Shown piece after piece: positions 1 to 10,539 of a DNA stretch of 64,000 nucleotides (positions are counted from its first letter, which is position 1; each line of letters begins with the position of its first letter). Source of the DNA: Sambucus nigra (lineage: Eukaryota; Streptophyta; Magnoliopsida; Dipsacales; Adoxaceae); NCBI GenBank assembly GCA_949130495.1, contig OX422207.1, positions 713,716,456 to 713,780,455 on the forward strand, given 5' to 3'. Both the position numbers and the translations under genes were made by a program. Below the pieces are notes generated by a model. The model had not been told where the DNA came from. It searched no databases and saw only the letters and a list, made by a program, of their open reading frames with translations.

Positions 1-1
1 A

Positions 2-603
2 TTTTCACTAATCCAATCTTCAGAAGATCCACTCCGCGCCAGGCCATCCCAGAGCAGTGGGAAATCTGACGTGACAAACAGAACCCTACTGAATGGTTTG
101 AAAAAATGGTTGGATGATGCAAAGGGAAACTGGATTAATGAGCTACACTCTTTGTTGTGGTCTTATCGCACTACACCACTAACATCAACTAGGGAGTCTC
201 CATACATGTTAGCCTTCGGAAGTGAATCTTTCATACCTGCTGAGTTGGGTCTACCCACACACAGGGTGCTTAATTTCAATTCCCCTGTAAGTGAATTGAT
301 GAGATATTTAAACCTGGATATGCTCAAAGAAGTTAGGGAAGAAACAACGGTCAGGAATGCAACCTACCAACAACGAACAACCTTATTCTACAACAAAAGG
401 GAGAAGAAGTGTGACTTGAAAGAGGGGGATTATGTACTGAAGAAGGTGATCCATAAGCACAATAAAGTGGAGGCCAATTGGCATGGACCTTATAGAGTGA
501 CTAAAGTTATTCGTCTTGGGACATACAGAATTAAAACATTAGAGGGAAAATAATTCAAGAACGCGTGGAATGCAGAGCATCTGTGAAAGTATTATCAGTA
601 ATG
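2..603 (+). pseudogene. Tat-A integrase, C-terminal part
   Basis: This is the C-terminal third of a Ty3/gypsy integrase, which inserts element cDNA into the genome. The stretch VTNRTLLNGLKKWLDDAKG, then WSYRTTP and PAELGLPTHR, is the conserved region after the catalytic glutamate; GDYVLKK and WHGPYRV mark the C-terminal GPY/F-type module. The ORF is open leftward to the window edge, although the sequence before about position 60 matches the family poorly. A stop at 551-553 cuts the frame, but recognisable codons (FKNAWNAEHL) continue in frame to a second internal stop and then to the likely natural end near 603. The same region of Tat-B (33460-34027) is clearly related. It is not functional as it stands. 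Confidence 0.85.
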
Positions 604-718
604 AAAATTCATGTGTAACCCATTTCCTTTAATATGAATAAAAGTTATATTTTCCTCATTTCTCTCTTTTATTAAAATATTTTGGAGTATTCGTGCTACA
701 GACTACACAAACCAGATC

Positions 719-846
719 AGCAACCACCAACTCCGGTTGGTCGGTAATTCAGCAACCACCAACTCTGGTTGGTCGGCAATTCAACAACCACCAACTTCGA
801 TTGTTTGGCAATTTAATAACCACCAACTCCGGTTGGTCGATAAATA
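719..846. repeat. 32-bp tandem repeat, four copies, self-complementary core
   Basis: Four head-to-tail units of exactly 32 bp begin near AGCAACCACCAACTCCGG. Each holds ACCAAC, a 4-base loop and GTTGGT (or a decayed form), so each unit can form a short hairpin. The third unit is the most diverged. Tandem repeats downstream of pol are common in Tat elements. Confidence 0.9.
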
Positions 847-1100
847 AAAATCATACACGGCAAAAGCCTATTTGATCACGGGTGATCTCAAGGGACACCT
901 CAAACTAGACAAGAAGATGGGTAACCTCTCGAGGCATCCACTGTCTAGGAAACAAGGTAATTCTGGCACGATTACTACAACTAAGCAGGAATATGGGATG
1001 CAAATCATTCCATTTATTAGGCACAAAGAGTGACAAGTCACTATAATTAGACAAGAAATGGGACAAGTTCCATTGTCTAAAACAAAATAGGACATTTTGT

Positions 1101-1103
<3 letters not shown>

Positions 1104-1155
<52 letters not shown>
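1104..1155. repeat. (TA)n microsatellite
   Basis: About 26 uninterrupted TA units directly before the 3' end of the antisense gene. Other TA tracts lie at 5926-6018, 18415-18449, 24002-24024 and 50808-50853. Confidence 0.97.
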
Positions 1156-1157
<2 letters not shown>

Positions 1158-1285
1158 AGAGAATAACAAAGACATTTTACAAAGTATATTCAAGAAAATG
1201 AAATTGCACAGAGAATAAATTTTTCTTTATTAAAACCAAGCAGATTACATACGAAATGAAATTTGATTCACTATATACAAATGTC

Positions 1286-4200
1286 CTATTCGTTGGGTTT
1301 CTTTCCTTCTGCTTTTGATACAGGTTCCATCCCAACTGGAGGATCATCTAATGCATAGGGAGAGTTTATAAAATTCATATCTCGCAGCATTCTGACGTTA
1401 ACTATGGATGGTGGATCAAGCAAATGCTCATGACGAAATATCTCAAAAACAGAATAAAGACTCTAGTCGCCAAGATATTTGAAAATCAAGCACCGAGGAA
1501 TAGCACGAGCTGGAACCCAACTAAAATCAAGTTTAAAAGGAGGCACGGGAAAATCAAGGAGTCCAGGATCATAATAATCCCATAAGAAGTGTCCTTGCTC
1601 CAGCTTCAGCACACACATATCATTCAATCATCCTTGCTTGTACCCCTTATTATTTGATCGTTGCAACCGAGTATCAAGATGACACAGAGCTTCGTTGTAC
1701 CCTGCCATCCAAACCTCGCCAAGCTATTTGTGAAATTGATAAGTCAATCTTTCAAGCTGCTCGTGGAGCTTCTTCACCAGAATCTCTTTACTTTCCAGCG
1801 CAGAACTCTGATTGGAGAGTTATTCGGTAAAATTCTGAATTTTTTTAGACATTTCAGCAAAAGCCTTATTCTTTGCCGTCAATTGAATGACTTGATTTTA
1901 TAAGGCCAATCGAGTTCTTGTCTCCTCAATATTAACCCGACCATCCCTTGCTCGCCCACGGGAAGAAGGCCTTTCTCTGTTGCGAGCAGGTGTGGAAAGT
2001 TCGGCTCCTTTCAAAGTCTCTAACTCTTCTCCTAAGCGCGATATTCTCTTGCTATAGTAGCTTGGCAATGTTTCTACGCTCTTCAATCTCAAGCTTTAAC
2101 ACACTTTCCTTTTTCTCATGGGCCAAAATGTACTTGTCATAACCCATGTCAGCACTCAATTGTTGGTACTTTTTCTCATAACCTTTATGCAAAAGTGTAG
2201 TGGTCTCTTTGTGTTGAAGTTGAAGTTCCTCAATCATGCCTTGAAGGTTTTCAATCATTTCGTAATAGGCCACATTATTAGATACAACACGATCAAGTAG
2301 ACACTTCAAATACTAAGCATCAGTTACTCGTTTAGAGGCATCATAACCAAGGATGTCTATTATTTGGGCTTCAGTAAAATCTGCATGACCAGCTTTAAAA
2401 TAATCATTACGCTTCTTCATCAACTCTATATCATTAGCTGATAAGAGTTCCATCCTGTCCATAAACTAGCAAGGAGAAAATAAAATGCATCAACAATGAT
2501 ACAAGACAGATAAAAAAAAGACGCGAGATAAATAACAAAAGTTCATTCATATTCATCATACAAAAGGAAAATACATTCCAAGTTACAACCAAGGAAAAAA
2601 GAAAAATGAACAACTTTACACCTTCTCCTTATTCACTATAATATCTTCAATTGGTTTGGAGAGAAGAGCAGGTTGCTCAGAATGCAGAGCAGGTTGCTCG
2701 GAAGAAGTACTAGCTTGATGAACTTGCTCGGAACATTGGGGAACGACATCAATGAATACTTGCTCTGCTACCATGACACAAGACTCATCAGATGGGGCTT
2801 CATCTTCTTCTTATTTTCCAATGACAGGAGGAGGGCCATGAGTATGTCTCTGAAACAATTCAAAATCATCCTCAGTTTTCAATTATTTCAAAGATGTAAC
2901 CCATCCATCTCTAAAGTATTTTAGGCTGGCATATTCCATCTGACAAGTAATAACAGTTAAGGCCTTGTTCTATCCTTTATCCCAGCCAGAGCTAAAAGAC
3001 TTCTTTACAACAGTTTTCTTCTTCACTTTATCCAATGAAGCGTGTTCCTCGATAAGCTTCACCTTCTCTTCCAGCTATTTCTTATGCCATTCAGCCTCTT
3101 TAAGCTTGGCCTCAACCTCCTCGGTAATTTTCAGCTTATCCTCAAGCGCTTTCTTACGCCGTTCATCCTCTTCAAGCTTACAATCAACGACCTTCAGTTT
3201 GTTCCCAAACTCTTTAGAATCACTTATAGCTTGATCTCGAGTGGTCTTGATAGATTAAAGTTCATTCTCCCAAGCAGTTTTTTCTTCCTCCTACTTCTGA
3301 CGGGATTCATTCAAAGAGTGGGATAGACCAGTAAAAGCTTCTTCCACCACACCTGAGGAAGTGGAAGCCCTAATAGCTTCATCTTGCTTCAAGACTCCAT
3401 TAAATCAAGACATAAAATGAAAAAGGAAAGAGCTCAACTCAGAATATGAATGCAATATATAGAGACGAGGAAGTAATAGAGATGAAGACAGTTACTGACG
3501 CAATATGTTGGGCGACTAAATCAGTAAGCTTCTCCCGAGAAAGGGAATCCTCAGCAGCTCGATATTCGGGAAGGACTCAAGATTTAATCAAGTATTTGGC
3601 CGAACTCGGAGAGACGAATTCTAGAGCTTTAGCTTTCAAAGGACCTTCAATATCAGAAGGTTGAGCAACAACTTCTGTAGGTGTTTCAGCGAGACCTCTC
3701 GTTAATCTCTTTAGAGGATCACTTTCAATCAAAGGTGCTGACTCTTCTTGTATAGCAACACCTTAAATCAAAGGTGCTTCCTCTTTTGGAATAAAGGGGG
3801 GCTTCTTACCCACCTCCTTCACAGTTGTAGATATGTTCCCTCAGATGGAGAAATGTCCATTTTCTTCATCCTCTCAACTGGGACATCCACTTTACTTTTC
3901 TTTGCCCCATCAACACCAGGGGCATCTTTGACAAAGAACTCAGGAATCCTCATTTTCTTTATCATCAAATCGACAATGGAAGTATCCAAATCAGACGAGG
4001 AGTCTCCCACACTTGCTCGAGACGTTGGCGGTTGATCAAGATTGATTATCGTAGGAGGTGAAATAGGACTCACAATGAAAGACGAGGTGGTATTTTTATA
4101 CCTAAACAAATAAAAAGAATCTCTAATGTGCTCCCTAACAACTGATTGATGCAAACTCCATATAAGTTTTAAATCTTTTATGTTAACGTCAATCTCTTTT

Positions 4201-4803
4201 GGGGGTTTCCTTGTACTGTTAATTGTAATAAACAAAATTAATGTCAGTGACGTATTTTGTCAAACATGAAGAAAGCTAAATTTAAAAATTAAAAACAACC
4301 TATCCCATTGCCATAAAACAAACATTTGGGACCTTGATACACATCATTTCCATTTAATGGGAGGTGTTGCCAATTTTTCATCACAACCCCATGATCAAAG
4401 TAGTCCTTATTGACGTCGGGAAGATTGACAACTAAAGCTCTATTCGAAAACCTAGTTTTCAAATAAAAAGTAGTGTCACTGTTAACCCATCTATAACAAT
4501 ACATAATTTTAGGAATTCCTATATGAGTCCAAGAATTTGATTAAACCTATATACTCCATTAACTACCCTCTATGTATTTGGAGCTACCCTTGCAGGTATA
4601 ATATCAAAATATTGGCAAAACTCCAAATACAAGGGATTTGGCATGAAAGAAAAGCAACACTCCTCTACAAAAAGAGAGGGAAACCAATGTACCTCCGCCA
4701 GAGAAAACAAATCAGAAGGTCAAGAAGGCTCCTCCAAAATAACCAAAGAGGGAATTGAAAAATCAGTCCGGAATTTATCTAAAGATTCAACAAGGTAAAC
4801 CAT
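1286..4803 (-). pseudogene. Tat-A antisense gene (Transposase_28-like domain plus coiled coil, with introns)
   Basis: The reading runs opposite to Tat-A. A plausible start is the ATG at 4801-4803, followed in the same frame by text resembling the plant Transposase_28 domain: LEFCQYFDIIPARVAPNT, then YLKTRFSNRALVVNLPD near 4430. Domain 1 ends at about 4298 with a possible GT donor, and an acceptor (TTACAATTAACAG) lies at about 4217. The next exon (4216-3819) is S/P/D-rich. Lysine- and glutamate-rich coiled-coil text follows, with a second good acceptor (CTCCTTGCTAG, about 2469) before a coiled-coil exon (2309-1898) and a tail that stops at 1286. In-frame stops break it. It is homologous to the antisense gene of Tat-B at 34665-37951, with one intron at the equivalent point. 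Function is unknown; the Pfam name reflects its occurrence in transposons, not a shown transposase activity. Confidence 0.65.
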
Positions 4804-5229
4804 GATGACTAAAGAAAAGAAAGATGAAGGAAGAAAATCTTACAGAGAATGGAGAAATCTTCTAATGACGGACGGCGTAAGAACAATAGTACGAAGTAGA
4901 GAGAGAAAGTAAAGAGTTCAGAAAATATGGATGTGAAAAGTAGAAAACGATGGGATTTATGTCGCTCTTAAATACCTTACATCGGGAAAAGAGAAAAGAG
5001 AAAAGAAATGATTATCGGGAAAGACATTTTTGTTTCCAATGATTAAATCATGAGAAAGGTGTAAGTGTCGAAGCGGCTGCTAAAAATTCAAAATATTTAC
5101 AAGTTTGCCATTACACGCTCAAACGGAAAGAAATACAATAAAAATGACCCAAGTGTGGGAAATCTGTGATCCAGGCATCTTTTAGGCAAAATGTTCCACA
5201 CTTTCTTATTTAACTTCAACTGTGAAACA
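4804..5229. other. Tat-A region between the antisense gene start and the polypurine tract
   Basis: Non-coding. By position it would hold the leader and promoter of the antisense gene on the minus strand and the 3' untranslated region of the retrotransposon on the plus strand. I see no clear TATA box facing left. Confidence 0.5.
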
Positions 5230-5240
5230 TTAGGGGCTTC
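5230..5240 (+). other. Tat-A polypurine tract
   Basis: TTAGGGGCTTC directly precedes the LTR start and matches the position and core of the Tat-B tract TTAGGGGCAAC (38319-38329). It would prime plus-strand DNA synthesis. Confidence 0.7.
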
Positions 5241-5763
5241 TATTGATACAAAAATTAGTCAGCTGACATGGACCAATTAGATGAAGACATGTGTCAACCT
5301 ACGTGGCAAATACATACTTTCACCGAGAAACTTAAAAGTCCCGAACTACTCAAGAGTTCCGAGCTACTCAAGCGTATCGAGCAACTCAGGCAGTCTGAGC
5401 TACTTAGCGTGCAGAGAATCTAACCAAGAAAACCAAAAGGCAACTAGACATTCAATGAATGTCAGATTTAATGCTCATTATTATTGTACAGATGTATATG
5501 TCTACTAGAAGATAGCACATTAACTTTTCATATGTACAGCCTTAAGGCTATAAATACATTGTAACCCAGTCATAAAAGGGAAATTTTGGCTCCCTTGGAA
5601 AACCCATTATCGAGATTCAAGGCAAACAATCAGCAATACAATAATAGTGGACGTAAGCAATTTGGAGAGCCAAACCACTTTAAAAATCCATTGTCTTATT
5701 TATTTATTCATTTTTATTTGTGATTAATTAATTAGATTACATCTAGTTTTTTACATCACCACA
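5241..5763 (+). repeat. Tat-A 3' LTR (523 bp)
   Basis: The start TATTGATAC aligns with TGTGGGTAC of the Tat-B LTR, and the end CACCACA is identical to the Tat-B LTR end (38728-38734). The first base pair TA instead of TG suggests decay. A TATA-like CTATAAATAC lies at 5548-5557, and the R/U5 part contains a Tat-like run through GGACGTAAG. Sequence to the right belongs to the interrupted inverted copy; the target-site duplication would be TACTA but the left flank is outside the window. Confidence 0.75.
5548..5557 (+). promoter_or_regulatory. TATA-like box in the Tat-A LTR
   Basis: CTATAAATAC sits about 215 bp before the LTR end, a sensible place for the LTR promoter of a Tat element. Sequence evidence only. 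Confidence 0.5.
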
Positions 5764-5923
5764 TACTATGCAGCTACTCCAACAACTACACCTGAAATGT
5801 TGGTAAACGCAATGGGTCAGAGCCCATAATGTCAATACTAGATACTCCTCCCAATTAGGTTCTATAAATCCAAACATAAGCATTATACATGATAAACATC
5901 ATAATAGAGTATTTTAAACTAGA

Positions 5924-5925
<2 letters not shown>

Positions 5926-6018
<93 letters not shown>
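5926..6018. repeat. (TA)n microsatellite
   Basis: About 46 TA units. The corresponding place in the right arm (8924-8950 and 9034-9062) also carries TA runs, so the seed predates the split of the two arms and expanded here. Confidence 0.97.
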
Positions 6019-6020
<2 letters not shown>

Positions 6021-6164
6021 CATGCGAGTAGAATAAAACAACACTATCCACCCACATAACTAGGCTAACCTAATATTTAAACCCAATTATGATATTTCAC
6101 ATTCCAACATCTTAAAGCCATTTATTTAATTTAATGCAATTTACAAAGTTTCTAATTAAAGAGA

Positions 6165-6425
6165 CAGTTGGCCGGTCTATTGATCTTTCACATATTCAGG
6201 TCTGCCTAAAGTTATCAACACACAACACCCAGTCCCCTCACTATACCTAGCCGACCGAATTTCATTAGACCTGAACATATTGCTGAGGTTCCATGCACGA
6301 TTCGTCACTATAGCCACCCAGCCCAATTTTCGTTAGCCCTGTATATATTGACGAAGTTGCACCCACGTCGCTATTTCCAGTCAATCAAATTTTGTTAGTT
6401 CTGCACATATTGCCGACATAAGTTC
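6165..6425. repeat. Degenerate tandem repeats of about 80-90 bp (left arm)
   Basis: Three to four diverged units, each with a form of CACATATTGC plus TTTCGTTAG or TTTTGTTAG and a GCC/GTC-rich part. The right arm has the same array at 8505-8760, so it belongs to the LTR-like unit. Confidence 0.65.
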
Positions 6426-8504
6426 ATTTTAATACCCGCTCTTTGTCTTAGGAATTAATTATCAATTTACCCTCAAGTTCTAATTATTCTCAATTTTCCC
6501 CACCCTTTGTTTGAGCATTACGTCATAAAACCATACCCAGTACCATGCCTAGAGATATCTAAAACCATTAGTACATCCTAGCCTATCAATTTGGAAGAAT
6601 ACCTACAAATAATTACCACTTAGTCTCAAACCTAAGCTAACGGATCAATGGAATGACGTAATTTTTAGCCCTAAATCGGAATTTTCCATCCATAAATTTA
6701 CACTAACTAGTCGCATACCTAGAAAATGTTAGCATCAACCAAGGCCTACATACTAGTCACATACCTAGCAAACAACCTAAAAATAAGTTGAAAGCACAAC
6801 TACTCCAATAATTTTTCGTCGTCCCCGCGGTATCAAATACTACCCTGATTAATGTACATATAAGGCATATTTACTATTTATAATGCAATTCTTTGAAATA
6901 ATTCACAAGATTACAATTCAATCGAATTACATCTGTATAATTATCATTTTAATAAAACAATTTACTTTTCAACAGTTTATATAATTTCTAACTACATGCA
7001 CATTACGAAAGCATACAACAACAAATTCCATTCTACAACCTTTACGTAAATAACATAAACATGCGAGTCGAAACTAATAATAATTATCATATTTTACTTT
7101 ATGAATATGCGAACGTTCCATTATTTTAATGAAACCCAATCATCTAACCTAAGCGTACAAGCATTTTGAGTCTTAAATCATATTAAAGATTTGAAGAAAA
7201 ACATTTAGTCTTCGTAATTTATTTTAAGAAAACATCCATTATTAGGGTTTAGGCAACATTTAAAGTGCATAATACTAAAGGGGAACAATATAAGTAATCA
7301 TACCTGTAAAAAGTCATTTGAAGAATCTGATAATGGTTGTATTCCTTTCAAGAAAATAATAAAGATGTGTTCTTGGACGATTTTAAGAAAACACGATTTG
7401 AACCTTCAACCGTTTTGTAAATGAAAGGAGATGTAAGTAAGGCAGGGTACAAACCATATTTTCTCAAACATATCCTTTACTACAAAACGGTTGAAGGTTT
7501 AAACCGTGTTTTTTTATGATCGTCCAGGAACGTGTCTTTATTATTTTCTCCAGAGGAACGTAACCGTGCAGTCAAATTCTTCAAACGAATTTTTATAGGC
7601 ATGATTACTTCTATTGTTCCCCTTTAGTATTATGCATTTTAAATGATGCCTAAACCCTAATAATGGATGTTTTCTTAAAATAAATTAGGAAGACTAATTA
7701 GAAAAAAGTGAAACTAATTCCGAGACTATTTTTCTTCAAATCTTTAATATGATTTCACACTCAAAACACTTGCATGCATGGGTTAGATGATTAGGTTTTG
7801 TTAGAATAATGTAATGTTTGCATGTTTATAAAGTAAAATATGATAATTGTTATTAGTTTCGACTCGCATCTTTACGCTATTTGCGTATAGGTTGTAGAAT
7901 TGAATTTGTTGTCATATGCTTTTGTAATGTGCATGTAGTTGAAAATTATATAAATTGTTGAAAAATATATTATTCTATTAAATTGATAATTAAACGAAGG
8001 TAATTCGATTAAATTGTAATCTTGTGAATTAGTTGGAAGAATTGCATTTTAAATTGTAAATATGTCTTATATGTACATTAATTGGGTAATATTCGATACC
8101 GCGGGGATGATAGGATTTTTTTTTTTGTAGTTTTGCTTTCACCTTATTTTAGGTTGCTTGCTAGGTTTGGGACTAGTAGGTATGCCTTGGTTGATGTTAA
8201 CACTTTCTAATTATGAGATTTGTTAGAGTAAGTTTAAAGATGGGTAATTCCTGGGAAGGATTAAAAAATACGTTGTTCCGTTGATCCGTTCGCCTAGGTG
8301 CGAGACTAGGTGGTAATTGTTGGTAGGTTTTTTTCCAAGTTGATACTCTAGTATGTATTAATTATTTTGGAGATCTCTATATGTGGGACTAGGGATGGTT
8401 TGATGACATAATGCTCGAATAAAGGGTGGGGAAAATTTAGAATAATGAGAAGTTGAGGATAAATTGATAATTAATGCCTAAGACAAAGAACGGATATTAA
8501 AATG

Positions 8505-8760
8505 AATTTATGTCGCCAATATGTGTAGAACTAACAAAATTGGGTCGGCTAGCTATACCGACGTGGGTGTATGTTGGCATCGCCAATATGTACAGGGCTA
8601 ACCAAAATTGGGTCGACTAACTATAGTGACTTGTCATGCGTGGAACCTCACCAATATGTGCAGGGCTAATCAAATTGGCTTGGTTGACTATAGTGAGGGG
8701 AATGGGTGTGGTGTGTTGATTACTTTATATGGATCCGAATATGTATAGGATCAATAGACC
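8505..8760. repeat. Degenerate tandem repeats of about 75-90 bp (right arm)
   Basis: Units begin near GCCAATATGT and include a variant of GGGCTAACCAAAATTGGG then GACTAACTATAGTGA. Three to four units, the complement of the array at 6165-6425. Confidence 0.7.
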
Positions 8761-8900
8761 GGTCAGCTGGATATTGTGGTGTCACTTTAATTAGAAACTT
8801 GGTAAATTGCATTAAATTAAATAAATGGCTTTTAAGATGTTAGAATGTGAAATATCATAATTGGATATAAATATTGGGTTAACCTAGTTATATGGGTGGA

Positions 8901-8924
8901 TAGTGTTATTTTATTCTACTCGCA

Positions 8925-8955
<31 letters not shown>

Positions 8956-9029
8956 GTATATCACTCTATTGTGATGTTTATCATGTATATTGCTTATGTC
9001 TATCATGTATAGTGTTATTTTATTCTACT

Positions 9030-9068
<39 letters not shown>

Positions 9069-9112
9069 GTATATCACTCTATTGTGATGTTTATCATGTA
9101 TATTGCTTATGT
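8901..9112. repeat. Tandem duplication of about 106 bp containing a TA tract
   Basis: Two almost identical copies run from ATAGTGTTATTTTATTCTAC through a TA run to TATTGCTTATGTCT (8901-9007 and 9008-9112). They differ mainly in TA number. The left arm has only one copy, so the duplication came after the arms diverged. Confidence 0.9.
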
Positions 9113-9634
9113 CTGGGTTTAGGGACCCTAACTGGGAGGAGCAACTAGTATTTAAGCGGTGGACTCTAACCCATTATGTTGACTAACATTTCAGGTATAG
9201 TTGTTGTAATAACTTCATAGTATGGATTAGAGATCTTTGGGTTGCAGTTAGAAATTTATTTTTATCCCTTTAGTAGTTTGATTTATTTTCTATTCCGTTG
9301 TTTTTATTTATGAGACAGTTATTATGGATTTGGTGGGCCATTCGGTTTCACAGTTGTTTATGACTTTGAATCAAGATTTGTAGTTGGATTATTTATTTAG
9401 ATTTTTATTCTATCATTTGGAGTTGTATTTTATTTTGTAGTAAACACGGTGATGAATTTTATTGCATGTATGTTTATATTCATTGGATTCATATAAATAA
9501 TATCTTGTGGGAAAATTTTTAATCGTCTTATATTTTTTTCACATGCAGAAAATGCTATTTTATTTCATGATTCCCGGTGTAGGTCGGCGGCAGTGGTTGG
9601 CCACACCGACGTTGAATTTGCATGGGGTGTTACA

Positions 9635-10539
9635 GTGAATTGGGAGAATGTACCGAAAGTTTTGGTAGTTGCCCTCAAGAAACGTTTTGACCATATTCAT
9701 ACAAACTTTTTTAGTCATATGGTAATAATATTGGAAATCCTTATTAAAGTAATTATTATCTTCGATGTAATACTAACACATAAAATACAAATATTTTAAT
9801 AATATATTATAAATTTCGATTATTACCCTAAATAGTGCAATCGTCATATAATATTTCTTTGGTTCATATTGGTCTTTCTCTCTTTTTTATCCTATATTAT
9901 TTCGATAATATGGACAACATATCCTCAAAAGCATAAATTACCTACATTTCTTAGTCAATAACTACATTACCCTATATAAACAATTGCAATCACAATAGTA
10001 AAAGAAATTTCACATTAGGAGATCTCAATGATACTTGTTAATGTGATTTTGCGCTACGAAATAAATAATGCTATTTCGCATTGTGAAATGAATTGGATTT
10101 CATTATGTCATTCTGTAGTGCGAATTAACATTGTTATATTACGGTGAGAATTCACAAGGTCATGTCATACTACAAAATATCAATGTGGTTTTGTAGTAGT
10201 ATGGCGTAGTGAAAAATTATTTACTACAATCCAATATAAAAAATTGTATGATCATTTTCAATACTCACAAGACTTGACACATCAACCTTGTTTATTAGGT
10301 GATATATGTCAGTAATATACATTGACACACTTTCACAACTCCCCATTATTATCCTATCATCTAATCAAAATAAAATTTATAATACAATATATCTACGTAA
10401 TGTAATGAAGATAATATTTTAATAATATTTATTCTTATTCTTTTTCATTCAATGACATAGATTTTTGAAGATAATGTTATTGGAGGATGGAAATGTCTTT
10501 TAAAATTTAACAACTAAAGAATTCTCACCCTCATGGTGT
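9635..10539. other. AT-rich non-coding region with short self-complementary motifs
   Basis: No credible gene. From 10010 to 10230 there are repeated short motifs such as ATTTCGCATTGTGAAAT and GTAGTGCGAATT, echoed at 11940-12080 and 12960-13140. Such clusters look like subterminal repeats of a DNA transposon. The ORF at 9593-9799 starts inside the LTR-like unit and has no family resemblance. Confidence 0.45.

Larger units (their letters stand above)
604..1285. other. Tat-A spacer between pol and the antisense gene
   Basis: Non-coding spacer with no protein I recognise. It holds a T-rich stretch just after pol, four 32-bp repeats (719-846), imperfect short repeats of the type TAGACAAGAA (about 905-1080) and a long TA microsatellite. 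Small ORFs here in both directions are repeat-derived. Confidence 0.6.
1..5763 (+). mobile_element. Tat-A: 3' part of a Tat-lineage Ty3/gypsy LTR retrotransposon
   Basis: The element enters from the left edge. In order it shows the end of an integrase ORF (to 603), a non-coding spacer with tandem repeats, an antisense gene (1286-4803), a polypurine tract TTAGGGGCTTC (5230-5240) and one LTR (5241-5763). The same order of parts is seen in Tat-B at 28009-38734, and both polypurine tracts share the TTAGGGG core directly before an LTR whose first bases align (T.T.G.TAC then AAAATTAG). A gene antisense to and downstream of pol is known in some Tat-clade elements such as Grande. The 5' half, the 5' LTR and the left target-site duplication lie outside the window. 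The element interrupts the inverted LTR copy that resumes at 5764. Confidence 0.85.
5764..7432 (-). repeat. Left arm of a large inverted repeat (chromovirus-type LTR, minus orientation)
   Basis: Read on the minus strand, this stretch matches 7464-9235 on the plus strand almost along its whole length, with small indels and scattered mismatches. Shared landmarks include ACAAAACGGTTGAAGG at the inner end, CCGCGG near 6830 versus 8100, a block of short repeats (6165-6425 versus 8505-8760) and AACATTTCAGGTGTAG near the outer end. The minus-strand block GGGCTCTGACCC (about 5825) is also present in the LTRs of Tekay-D and the solo LTR at 54889, which suggests a chromovirus LTR. The outer end is cut by the Tat-A insertion. 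No coding sequence is visible. Confidence 0.8.
7464..9634 (+). repeat. Right arm of the inverted repeat, probable solo LTR ending GGGTGTTACA
   Basis: The plus-strand partner of 5764-7432; the inner ends are separated by only about 30 bp. Homology with the left arm stops near 9235 because Tat-A interrupts that arm, but this copy continues to GGGGTGTTACA at 9624-9634, the usual end of chromovirus LTRs and the same ending as the Tekay-D LTRs. An LTR of about 2.1 kb is implied. No internal region, primer site or partner in direct orientation is in the window, so I read it as a solo or truncated LTR. The left boundary is uncertain by tens of bases. Confidence 0.65.

Noticed and set aside
719..846. 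Four regular repeats as a CRISPR array
   Set aside because: Units are directly adjacent with no spacers, and the DNA is from a plant nucleus.
1104..1155. TA tracts as possible promoters
   Set aside because: Pure microsatellites; no transcription unit starts beside them.
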